From: Ornithinimicrobium sp.
GTDB taxonomy: Bacteria > Actinomycetota > Actinomycetes > Actinomycetales > Dermatophilaceae
Assembly: GCA_030145965.1 (NCBI GenBank)
Contig: JASKZT010000003.1
Span: 1 to 8,891, forward strand
Length of the DNA stretch: 8,891 bases
Reading direction: 5' to 3'
A program made the translations under genes and the position numbers. The notes under the pieces were generated by a model. That model was given only the letters and a program-made list of their open reading frames with translations, was not told the DNA's origin and ran no database searches. Numbering within the stretch: position 1 is the stretch's first letter; each line of letters starts with the position of its first letter. Shown piece by piece: positions 1-5,873 of the stretch.

Positions 1-2397
1 CCGGTCAAGCGGATGGTCTTCCACGAGATCACCAAGGAGGCCATCCGGCGCGCGGTCAACGAGACCCGCGACATGGACATGGACCTCGTCGACGCCCAGG
101 AGACCCGCCGGGTCCTGGACCGGCTCTACGGCTACGAGGTCTCCCCGGTCCTGTGGCGCAAGGTCAAGCAGGGCCTCTCCGCCGGCCGCGTGCAGTCGGT
201 CGCCACGCGCCTGGTCGTCGAGCGCGAGCGGGAGCGTATGGCGTTCCGCTCGGCCTCCTACTGGGACGTCGAGGGCGACTTCGCCCCCTCGGGCGGCGGT
301 CCGTCGGCGAGCAACGCCTTCACCGCCCGGCTCACCTCGGTCGACGGGCGCAAGGTCGCCACCGGCCGTGACTTCGCCGACGACGGCACCCTGCGCACCG
401 CCAAGGCCGTGCACCTGGACGCCACCGGTGCCCAGGCCGTCGCCGAGGGCACCCGCGGGGCCGACGTCGCCGTGAGCGAGGTCGCCGAGAAGCCCTACAC
501 GCGCCGCCCGTCCGCGCCGTTCACCACCTCCACGCTGCAGCAGGAGGCCTCCCGCAAGCTGAGGATGAACAGCCAGACGACGATGCGCACCGCCCAGCGG
601 CTCTACGAGGGCGGCTACATCACCTACATGCGGACCGACTCGACGACCCTGTCCAGCTCGGCGGTCAGCGCCGCGCGCTCGCAGGCGCGGGACATGTACG
701 GCGCCGACTACGTGCCGGAGACGCCGCGGGTCTACGGCAAGAAGTCCAAGAACGCCCAGGAGGCGCACGAGGCCGTCCGCCCCGCGGGCGACCGCTTCCG
801 CACCCCGGCCCAGGTGGCCGGCGAGCTGCGCGGCCAGGAGTACGGGCTCTACGAGCTGATCTGGAAGCGCACCGTCGCCTCGCAGATGGCCGACGCCAAG
901 GGCTCGACCGCCACGGTCCGGCTGCGCGCCACCCTCCCCGAGGGCACGCGCGGCGGCGACGGCACGACCTACGGGACGGCCGAGTACTCCGTCTCCGGCA
1001 CGGTCATCACCTTCCGCGGCGTCCTCGCGGCCTACGAGGAGGGTCGCGACGAGGCGCGCTACGGCGCGGACGAGGAGGGCGTGGGCACCCGGCTGCCCAA
1101 GCTGTCCGAGGGCGTCGCGCTGGAGACCCTGCGGGCCGAGGCCTCGGGCCACGCGACGGTCCCGCCCGCCCGCTACACCGAGGCGACGCTGGTCAAGGCG
1201 CTGGAGGAGAAGGGCATCGGCCGCCCCTCCACGTACGCCGCGACCGTGGGCACCATCCAGGACCGCGGCTACGTGCGGACCCGCGGCTCGGCGCTCATCC
1301 CGACCTGGCTCGCCTTCGCGGTGACCCAGCTGCTCGAGCGGCACTTCCCGACGCTGGTGGACTACGACTTCACCGCCTCGATGGAGGAGGACCTCGACCG
1401 CATCTCCCGCGGCGACGAGCAGCGGGTCGACTGGCTGCGCCGCTTCTACTTCGGCGGGGAGGGCAAGGACGGGCGCGCCGGCCTGCGCGACCTCGTCCAG
1501 GACCTCGACGAGATCGACGCGCGTGCGGTCTCGACGGTGGAGATCGGCGACGGCGTGGTCGTGCGCGTCGGCCGCTACGGCCCCTACGTCGAGCTCGTCG
1601 GCGAGGAGGGCGAGGGCCAGCCCCGCCGCGCCACCGTCTCCGACGAGATCGCCCCCGACGAGATGTCGGTGGAGAAGGCGCACGAGCTGCTCGCCGCCGC
1701 CGCGGACGACGGCCGCGTCGTGGGCACCGACCCCGAGACCGGGCACGAGATCGTGGCCCGCGCCGGCCGCTACGGGCCCTACGTCACCGAGGTCCTGCCC
1801 GAGACCGACGAGCCGCCGAAGCGTGGGGCCAAGAAGGTCAAGCCGCGCACCGGCTCGCTCTTCTCCGACATGGACCTCGCCTCGATCGACCTGCCGACGG
1901 CGCTGCGGCTGCTGTCGCTGCCCCGCGTGGTGGGCGCCGACCCCGAGAGCGGCGAGGAGATCACGGCCCAGAACGGGCGGTACGGCCCCTACCTGAAGAA
2001 GGGCACCGACTCCCGGTCGCTCGAGACCGAGGCGCAGATCTTCGACATCACCCTGGAGCAGGCGCTGGCGATCTACGCCCAGCCCAAGCAGCGGGGGCGT
2101 GCCGCCGCCAGGCCGCCGCTGGCGGAGTTCGGCGAGGACCCCGTGTCGGGCAAGAAGGTGGTGGTCAAGGAGGGCCGCTTCGGCCCCTACGTCACCGACG
2201 GCGAGACCAACGCCACCCTGCGCAAGGGGGACGAGCCGGAGGAGCTGTCCGAGGAGCGGGCGTTCGAGCTGCTGGCGGAGAAGCGCGCCAAGGGCCCGAC
2301 GACCCGCAAGCGGGCGGCCAGGAAGACGACCACCAAGAAGGCCGCGGCCACGAGGACGACGGCCAAGAAGGCGACCACCCGCGCCAAGAAGGCCTGA
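1..2397 (+). CDS. topA: DNA topoisomerase I (type IA), 5'-truncated by window edge
   Basis: TopA relaxes negatively supercoiled DNA by cutting one strand through a 5'-phosphotyrosine. The frame is open from base 1, entering at residues matching the KRxVFxEITKxAI segment that follows the Toprim domain, so the Toprim domain (roughly 130-150 residues by comparison with E. coli TopA) lies upstream. Visible landmarks are GLSAGRVQS (about 172-198), the active-site motif ITYMRTDS with the catalytic Tyr codon at 625-627 and its Arg at 631-633, and GIGRPSTYA (about 1213-1239). The C-terminal part holds four GRYGPYV-type repeats (near 1570, 1770, 1975 and 2180), three preceded by a DPxSG/DPETG turn. 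It ends in a Lys/Arg/Thr-rich tail (about 2281-2394). I see no cysteine in the visible protein, so the zinc-ribbon C-terminus of E. coli TopA is absent; basic tails of this kind are usual in actinobacteria. It converges with the PLP-enzyme gene 17 bases downstream. Confidence 0.97.
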   Translation, partial: PVKRMVFHEITKEAIRRAVNETRDMDMDLVDAQETRRVLDRLYGYEVSPVLWRKVKQGLSAGRVQSVATRLVVERERERMAFRSASYWDVEGDFAPSGGGPSASNAFTARLTSVDGRKVATGRDFADDGTLRTAKAVHLDATGAQAVAEGTRGADVAVSEVAEKPYTRRPSAPFTTSTLQQEASRKLRMNSQTTMRTAQRLYEGGYITYMRTDSTTLSSSAVSAARSQARDMYGADYVPETPRVYGKKSKNAQEAHEAVRPAGDRFRTPAQVAGELRGQEYGLYELIWKRTVASQMADAKGSTATVRLRATLPEGTRGGDGTTYGTAEYSVSGTVITFRGVLAAYEEGRDEARYGADEEGVGTRLPKLSEGVALETLRAEASGHATVPPARYTEATLVKALEEKGIGRPSTYAATVGTIQDRGYVRTRGSALIPTWLAFAVTQLLERHFPTLVDYDFTASMEEDLDRISRGDEQRVDWLRRFYFGGEGKDGRAGLRDLVQDLDEIDARAVSTVEIGDGVVVRVGRYGPYVELVGEEGEGQPRRATVSDEIAPDEMSVEKAHELLAAAADDGRVVGTDPETGHEIVARAGRYGPYVTEVLPETDEPPKRGAKKVKPRTGSLFSDMDLASIDLPTALRLLSLPRVVGADPESGEEITAQNGRYGPYLKKGTDSRSLETEAQIFDITLEQALAIYAQPKQRGRAAARPPLAEFGEDPVSGKKVVVKEGRFGPYVTDGETNATLRKGDEPEELSEERAFELLAEKRAKGPTTRKRAARKTTTKKAAATRTTAKKATTRAKKA

Positions 2398-2438
2398 GCG
2401 CTGCGGGGCCTGCGTCAGCCTCGCGAGGCGCCCAGCGC
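2398..2438. terminator. Hairpin between convergent genes, candidate bidirectional terminator
   Basis: Outer arms GCGCTG (2398-2403) and CAGCGC (2433-2438) pair perfectly. Inside, GGGCCT (2406-2411) pairs with AGG-C-CC (2426-2432) with one bulged G at 2430, leaving a 14-base loop at 2412-2425. That is about 12 base pairs starting right after the topA stop and reaching into the 3' end of the opposing gene. There is no T-tract on either strand, as is common in high-GC actinobacteria. The loop side also contains the 12-base palindrome GCCTCGCGAGGC (2418-2429), a competing fold. Confidence 0.4.
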
Positions 2439-3599
2439 CTGGTCGAGGTCGGCGATGAGGTCCTCGGCCGACTCCAGCCCGACGGAGAGGCGCAGCACGC
2501 CCTCGCCGGGCCGCGCGTCGCCGGTCACCGGGCGGTGGGTCAGCGCCGCCGGGTGCTGGACGAGCGTGTCGACCCCGCCCAGCGAGACCGCGTGGACGAT
2601 CATCCGCACGCCCTCGGCGACACGGCAGGCGCGGTCGAAGGTGCCCAGGTCGAGGGAGAGCACGGCGCCCGGGCCGCTCATCTGCGTCCCGACGAGCCCG
2701 CGCGGGTCGGCACCGTCCAGGCCGGGGTAGGAGACGCTCTCCACGTCGGCGTGCGCGGCGAGCCAGCGGGCGAGGACCTGGGCGGTGTCCTGCTGGGCAC
2801 GCATCCGCACGGGCAGCGTCTGCAGCCCGCGGTGGGCCAGGTAGGCGCCGAGCGGGTGCATGACCGCGCCCGTGATCGCACGGACCGGGCGGATGCGGCG
2901 GGCGGTCTCCTCGTCGCAGGCGAGGACGCCGCCGAGCACGTCCCCGTGCCCGGCGAGGAACTTGGTGACCGAGTGCAGGACGATGCTCGCCCCCAGCTCC
3001 AGCGGGCGCTGCAGCACGGGGGTGGCGAAGGTGTTGTCCACGAGCACGGGCACGTCGCCGGCGGCCCGGCACAGCGCGCGCAGGTCGACCAGGTCGAGCG
3101 TCGGGTTGGCCGGGGTCTCGACGACGACCAGGCCGGTGTCGGCCTCGATCGCGCCCGCGACGCGGTCCGCGCTCGTCCACGTCACCCGGGTGCCGAGCAG
3201 GCCGCTGGCCAGCAGGTGGTCGCTGCCGCCGTAGAGAGGGCGGACCGCGACGACGTGCGGGCGCCCCGCCGCGACGGTGGTCAGGAGCGTCGCGGTCAGC
3301 GCGGCCATCCCTGAGGCGAAGGCCACGGCGGCCCGGGCGCCCTCCAGGTCGGCGAGGGCCTCCTCGAAGCGCGCGACACCGGGGCTCCACAGCCGCTGGT
3401 AGACCGCGGTGCCCCCCTCCGCGCGCGCCCCGCCGCCGGCCATGAGCTCGTAGGCCTGCCCGCCCTCGTCGACGGTGGGCAGCGGGTAGGTGGTCGACAG
3501 GTCGATCGGCGGCACGTGCACCCCCTGCGCGAGCAGGTCGGAGCGGCCGGCGTGGACGGCGCGGCTGTCGAAGCTGACGGCGAGGTGTTCGGCGTTCAT
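2415..3599 (-). CDS. Cys/Met-metabolism PLP-dependent enzyme (transsulfuration family)
   Basis: This is a 394-residue fold-type I PLP enzyme of the cystathionine gamma-synthase/lyase family, close to the family's usual length. Visible features are YQR (67-69), whose Tyr and Arg contact the phosphate of the neighbouring subunit's PLP, SGMAA (96-100) at the phosphate cup and PLYGGSD (121-127) with the ring-stacking Tyr123. Also present are ETPANPT (161-167), VDNTFATP (187-194) with the pyridine-nitrogen Asp188, SVTKFLAGHGDVLGG with the Schiff-base Lys213, SLGGVDTLVQHP (339-350) and Arg370 for the substrate carboxylate. The YGG motif lacks the cysteine characteristic of methionine gamma-lyases, which argues for cystathionine gamma-synthase, cystathionine gamma-lyase or a sulfhydrylase. 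Sequence reading alone does not separate these. The ATG at 3599 is chosen because the homology begins at once (SRAVHAG) and a promoter-like element ends six bases upstream; longer versions of the frame run antisense across the lrp gene. It is divergent from that Lrp/AsnC gene, its likely regulator. Confidence 0.93.
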   Translation of the reverse strand: MNAEHLAVSFDSRAVHAGRSDLLAQGVHVPPIDLSTTYPLPTVDEGGQAYELMAGGGARAEGGTAVYQRLWSPGVARFEEALADLEGARAAVAFASGMAALTATLLTTVAAGRPHVVAVRPLYGGSDHLLASGLLGTRVTWTSADRVAGAIEADTGLVVVETPANPTLDLVDLRALCRAAGDVPVLVDNTFATPVLQRPLELGASIVLHSVTKFLAGHGDVLGGVLACDEETARRIRPVRAITGAVMHPLGAYLAHRGLQTLPVRMRAQQDTAQVLARWLAAHADVESVSYPGLDGADPRGLVGTQMSGPGAVLSLDLGTFDRACRVAEGVRMIVHAVSLGGVDTLVQHPAALTHRPVTGDARPGEGVLRLSVGLESAEDLIADLDQALGASRG

Positions 3600-3605
3600 G
3601 CCCGT

Positions 3606-3634
3606 ATGGTGCAGAGGCTGCGGTCCCAGGTCAA
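3606..3634 (-). promoter_or_regulatory. Probable promoter of the PLP-enzyme gene, leaderless
   Basis: Read on the minus strand, TTGACC (3634-3629) is followed by 17 bases and then CACCAT (3611-3606). Six bases (ACGGGC) separate CACCAT from the ATG at 3599, so transcription would start at or next to the A of the start codon. No Shine-Dalgarno precedes the ATG. The -35 is good and the -10 weak. Confidence 0.5.
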
Positions 3635-3672
3635 GCCCTCCGAACGACGCGGGGCCTGAGTCCCGCGCTGAC

Positions 3673-3682
3673 CGAAGGTTCG
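3673..3682. promoter_or_regulatory. Short inverted repeat in divergent region, possible regulator site
   Basis: CGAA-GG-TTCG forms a short inverted repeat inside the 132-base lrp/PLP intergenic region, about 50 bases upstream of the lrp start and 74 upstream of the PLP start. A further CGAAC lies at 3641-3645, in inverted orientation to GTTCG at 3678-3682. Lrp/AsnC proteins often bind spaced, degenerate palindromes in such divergent regions. The repeat is too short to assign to this regulator with confidence. Confidence 0.2.
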
Positions 3683-3719
3683 ACGACCGCGCGCGTGCCC
3701 GACCGCGCGCCGGACGGCA

Positions 3720-3725
3720 TACCCT
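3720..3725 (+). promoter_or_regulatory. Probable -10 element of lrp-type gene, leaderless
   Basis: TACCCT fits the actinobacterial TANNNT -10 pattern. It is followed by six bases (GCTCTC) and then the GTG start at 3732, which places the expected transcript start at the start codon. No convincing -35 is visible; CCGACC at 3699-3704 has only a 15-base spacer. Confidence 0.5.
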
Positions 3726-3731
3726 GCTCTC

Positions 3732-4256
3732 GTGCCGAAGAATCCGCAAGCCCCCGCCAAGCCCCTCGACGCGACCGACCTGGCCCTCGTGCGCCTCCTC
3801 GAGCAGGACGGCCGCATGTCCAACGCCATGCTGGCGCGCGAGGTCGGCATCGCCGAGTCGACCTGCCTCGTCCGCGTGCGCTCGCTGCGCGAGCGCGGCG
3901 TCGTCCGGGGCATCCACGCCGACATCGACCCGGTCGCCGTCGGCCGGCCGGTCGAGGCCATGGTCGCGGTCCGCTTCGGCGGCCACCGGCGCAGCCACTT
4001 CGAGCAGTTCACCCGCGAGGTGCCCGAGCTGCCGGGCGTGCTCGGGGCCTTCCACGTCTCGGGTGCCATCGACTACTTCGTCCACGTCGCGACGGAGTCG
4101 GCCGACGCGCTGCGCGACTTCGTCCTCGACCACCTCACCAACCGCCCCGGCGTGCTCCACGCCGAGACCTCGCTCATCTTCGAGTCGCTGCGCGGCCGGG
4201 GCACGCTGACCCAGCCCGACGCCGCCCGCCCGGAGGGCCCCGAGGACCGGGCTTGA
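3732..4256 (+). CDS. Lrp/AsnC-family transcriptional regulator
   Basis: This 174-residue DNA-binding regulator has the feast/famine architecture. The N-terminal winged helix-turn-helix starts at LDATDLALVRLLEQDGR (12-28), with recognition helices around MLAREVGIAESTCLVRVRSLRERG (33-56). A beta-alpha-beta-beta-alpha-beta RAM domain follows (about 76-152), including FHVSGAIDYFVHV (107-119), the position of the GxxDYxL effector-binding signature. The polar tail (155-174, PEGPEDRA at the end) looks disordered. The GTG start is supported by a -10-like TACCCT six bases upstream and by the normal N-terminal length; the next in-frame ATG would cut into the HTH. Family members sense amino acids and commonly regulate a divergent catabolic or biosynthetic gene, for example mdeR beside mdeA in Pseudomonas. 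By that logic the divergent PLP enzyme is the likely target, and its substrate or product the likely effector. The target is inference; the family assignment is secure. Confidence 0.93.
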   Translation: MPKNPQAPAKPLDATDLALVRLLEQDGRMSNAMLAREVGIAESTCLVRVRSLRERGVVRGIHADIDPVAVGRPVEAMVAVRFGGHRRSHFEQFTREVPELPGVLGAFHVSGAIDYFVHVATESADALRDFVLDHLTNRPGVLHAETSLIFESLRGRGTLTQPDAARPEGPEDRA

Positions 4257-4283
4257 CCCTCACGCGGCGTGAGGCGGCACAGT
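4253..4283 (+). promoter_or_regulatory. MerR/TipA-type operator-promoter of the merR-family gene
   Basis: A -35 TTGACC (4253-4258) overlaps the lrp stop codon and is followed by a 19-base spacer and a -10-like CACAGT (4278-4283), seven bases before the GTG at 4291. A perfect inverted repeat fills the spacer: CCTCACG (4258-4264), centre CGG, CGTGAGG (4268-4274). An overlong 19-base spacer carrying a dyad is the hallmark of promoters activated by MerR-family proteins through DNA distortion. From memory, this dyad closely resembles the CCTCACGTCACGTGAGG-like repeat in the Streptomyces lividans tipA promoter. It predicts autogenous activation of the downstream gene. Confidence 0.8.
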
Positions 4284-4290
4284 CGAGCAC

Positions 4291-5070
4291 GTGACCACGG
4301 ACCAGCTGATGACGGACCAGACGCTCACGGTGGGCCAGGTGGCCGACGCCCTCGGCGTGACGGTGCGCACCCTGCACCACTACGACGGGATCGGCCTCGT
4401 CGTGCCCTCCGGCCGCAGCCACGCCGGCTACCGCCTCTACACGGAGGCGGACCTGCGCCGGCTGCAGCACGTCGTCGTCTACCGCCGGCTCGGCTTCGCC
4501 CTGGACCAGATCGGGGAGCTGCTGGCCGACGGTGCTGACGTGCGAGAGCACCTGCGGCGGCAGCGGGACGCGGTCACGGACAGGCTGGAGGAGCTCAGCG
4601 GGCTCGTCAGCGCGATCGACAAGGCCCTGGAGGCAGAGATGAACGACTACCGGATCACCCGCGAGGAGCAGCGCGAGCTCTTCGGCGACCACTTCGACGA
4701 GGGCTACGCCCAGGAGGCCGAGGAGCGGTGGGGCGACACCGAGGCCTGGGCGGAATCCCAGCGCCGCGCACGGTCCTACTCCCAGGAGCAGTGGCAGCAG
4801 GTCAAGGAGGAGGGCGACCGGGTCAACGCCCGCCTCGCCGAGCTCATGGAGGCCGGTGCGCCGGCCGGCTCGGAGGAGGCGATGGACGCCGCCGAGGCCG
4901 CCCGGCAGCAGATCTGCACGTGGTTCTACGACTGCCCGCGCGAGATGCACGCCGCCATCGCCGAGCTCTACGTCACCGACCCGCGCTTCACGAAGACCTA
5001 CGAGGACGTCGCGCCCGGCCTGGCGCGCTACGTCCGGGACGCCGTCGTCGCCAACGCGGCGCGCGGCTGA
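4291..5070 (+). CDS. MerR-family regulator with TipAS ligand-binding domain (TipAL-like)
   Basis: This 259-residue protein joins an N-terminal MerR winged HTH (TLTVGQVADALGVTVRTLHHYDGIGLV, within 11-37, and GYRLYTEADLRRL, 46-58) to a long dimerisation helix (about 76-116). A C-terminal TipAS-type globin-like antibiotic-sensing domain follows (about 120-259), with signatures RWGDTEAW (146-153), WFYDCPREMH (211-220) and LYVTDPRF (226-233). Length and order match TipAL, SkgA and Mta, which bind drugs or other ligands in the C-terminal domain and activate their own and efflux-type promoters. Cys209 and Cys215 are the only cysteines in the ligand domain. The GTG at 4291 is chosen from the promoter upstream; an in-frame ATG seven codons later is possible. 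No transporter or resistance gene lies beside it, so targets beyond its own promoter cannot be named. An internal start at codon 117 could give a free ligand-binding domain. Confidence 0.93.
   Translation: MTTDQLMTDQTLTVGQVADALGVTVRTLHHYDGIGLVVPSGRSHAGYRLYTEADLRRLQHVVVYRRLGFALDQIGELLADGADVREHLRRQRDAVTDRLEELSGLVSAIDKALEAEMNDYRITREEQRELFGDHFDEGYAQEAEERWGDTEAWAESQRRARSYSQEQWQQVKEEGDRVNARLAELMEAGAPAGSEEAMDAAEAARQQICTWFYDCPREMHAAIAELYVTDPRFTKTYEDVAPGLARYVRDAVVANAARG
4629..4641 (+). promoter_or_regulatory. Internal ribosome site and ATG for a TipAS-like short form
   Basis: GGAGG (4629-4633) lies five bases upstream of an in-frame ATG (4639-4641, codon 117 of the merR-family gene). This is near-ideal Shine-Dalgarno spacing, whereas the full-length start has none. 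Initiation here would produce a 143-residue protein that lacks the HTH and consists of the ligand-binding domain. S. lividans tipA is known to make such a product, TipAS of about 144 residues, from an internal in-frame start. Use of this start in the present organism is inferred. Confidence 0.55.
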
Positions 5071-5083
5071 CCGGCAGGCGCCC

Positions 5084-5120
5084 GCACCGGGCCGCCCACC
5101 CCGTGTGGACGGCCCGGTGC
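5084..5120 (+). terminator. Strong hairpin after the merR-family gene
   Basis: Arms GCACCGGGCCG (5084-5094) and CGGCCCGGTGC (5110-5120) form 11 perfect base pairs. After one C-A mismatch, CCAC (5096-5099) pairs with GTGG (5105-5108), closing a five-base loop. The hairpin begins 14 bases after the stop codon and lacks a T-tract. It lies only 18 bases upstream of the tmk -10, so it would insulate the tmk operon from merR transcription. Confidence 0.65.
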
Positions 5121-5144
5121 CGCGCGGTCCCGGTCACGTAGGCT
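5117..5144 (+). promoter_or_regulatory. Probable promoter of the tmk operon, leaderless
   Basis: TAGGCT (5139-5144) matches TANNNT and is followed by six bases and the GTG start at 5151. A weak -35 candidate, GTGCCG (5117-5122), has a 16-base spacer and overlaps the right arm of the preceding hairpin. No Shine-Dalgarno precedes the GTG. Confidence 0.45.
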
Positions 5145-5150
5145 GCCCAC

Positions 5151-5873
5151 GTGGACGCGCAGACCCTCTCCGGGACCCCGGTACGCGGCGCGCGCGGCGG
5201 CCTCTTCGTCGCCTTCGAGGGAGGCGACGGGGCCGGCAAGACCACCCAGTCGGGGCTGCTGGCCGGATGGCTCGCCGACCGGGGAGCGGAGGTGGTGCGC
5301 ACCCGCGAGCCGGGCGGGACGGCCCTCGGCCAGGCCCTGCGCGAGCTGGTGCTGCACGGCCAGGACGGGTCGGTCAGCCCCCGCGCCGAGGCGCTTCTCT
5401 TCGCCGCAGACCGCGCCCACCACGTCGCGACCCTCGTGCGCCCGGCGCTGGAGCGCGGCGCCGTCGTGCTCACCGACCGCTACCTCGACTCCTCCGTCGC
5501 CTACCAGGGGGCGGCCCGCGCCCTGGGCCACGAGGAGGTCCGGAGCCTCTCGCTGTGGGCGGTCGAGGGCCTCGTGCCCGACCTCACCGTGCTGCTCGAC
5601 ATCGCCTCGCCCGAGGGGCGCTCCCGCCGTGGGGAGGTCCACGACCGCCTGGAGCGGGAGGCCGACGACTTCCACGACCGCGTCCGACGCGGCTTCCTCG
5701 ACCTCGCCGACCGCGAGCCGGACCGCTACCTCGTCCTGGACGCCACCCTCCCGCCCGCCGATCTCGCCGCGGCCGTCCGCGAGCGCGTCGCCACCCTCCT
5801 GAGCCACCGGACACCCGGCGTGGTGGCTCCCGCCCCCCACCGGACACCCGGTATGGCGGAGGAGACCCGGTGA
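5151..5873 (+). CDS. tmk: Thymidylate (dTMP) kinase
   Basis: The enzyme phosphorylates dTMP to dTDP with ATP in the cytoplasm, the step that commits thymidine nucleotides to DNA synthesis. The 240-residue protein carries the P-loop FEGGDGAGKTT (22-32), TREPGGT (51-57) and the DRY motif in TDRYLDSSVAYQG (108-120). Its LID region, GRSRRGEVHDRLERE (156-170), has several arginines. Basic residues in the LID with none in the P-loop x-positions resemble the E. coli-type (type II) enzyme. The core starts near residue 18. The GTG start is supported by the -10-like TAGGCT six bases upstream. The C-terminus extends past the normal domain end by about 20 residues that repeat HRTPG twice, encoded by a DNA direct repeat. 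The stop overlaps the holB start in a GTGA quartet, so the two genes are translationally coupled. Confidence 0.96.
   Translation: MDAQTLSGTPVRGARGGLFVAFEGGDGAGKTTQSGLLAGWLADRGAEVVRTREPGGTALGQALRELVLHGQDGSVSPRAEALLFAADRAHHVATLVRPALERGAVVLTDRYLDSSVAYQGAARALGHEEVRSLSLWAVEGLVPDLTVLLDIASPEGRSRRGEVHDRLEREADDFHDRVRRGFLDLADREPDRYLVLDATLPPADLAAAVRERVATLLSHRTPGVVAPAPHRTPGMAEETR
5804..5859 (+). repeat. Two-copy 23-base direct repeat at the 3' end of tmk
   Basis: Copies at 5804-5826 and 5837-5859 share CCACCGGACACCCGG followed by nnTGGnGG. They differ at only three positions, all transitions, and are offset by exactly 33 bases (11 codons). Both are in frame and encode HRTPG(V/M). The first copy also has terminal inverted arms CCACC/GGTGG; the second has lost one pair of that dyad. 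The second copy runs directly into the holB Shine-Dalgarno. Confidence 0.8.

Noticed and set aside
2535..3314. Plus-strand open frame opposite the PLP-enzyme gene
   Set aside because: It is a shadow frame; the opposite strand carries the full PLP-enzyme motif set.
3600..4160. Upstream open extension of the PLP-enzyme frame on the minus strand
   Set aside because: It runs antisense through the well-supported lrp gene, has no family similarity, and the PLP-enzyme homology starts immediately after the ATG at 3599.
4856..5869. Open frame upstream of holB, in phase with it
   Set aside because: The translation is Arg/Pro/Gly-rich and typical of a GC-rich alternate frame. It overlaps the merR and tmk coding regions, and delta' homology begins at 5870 with a good ribosome site.
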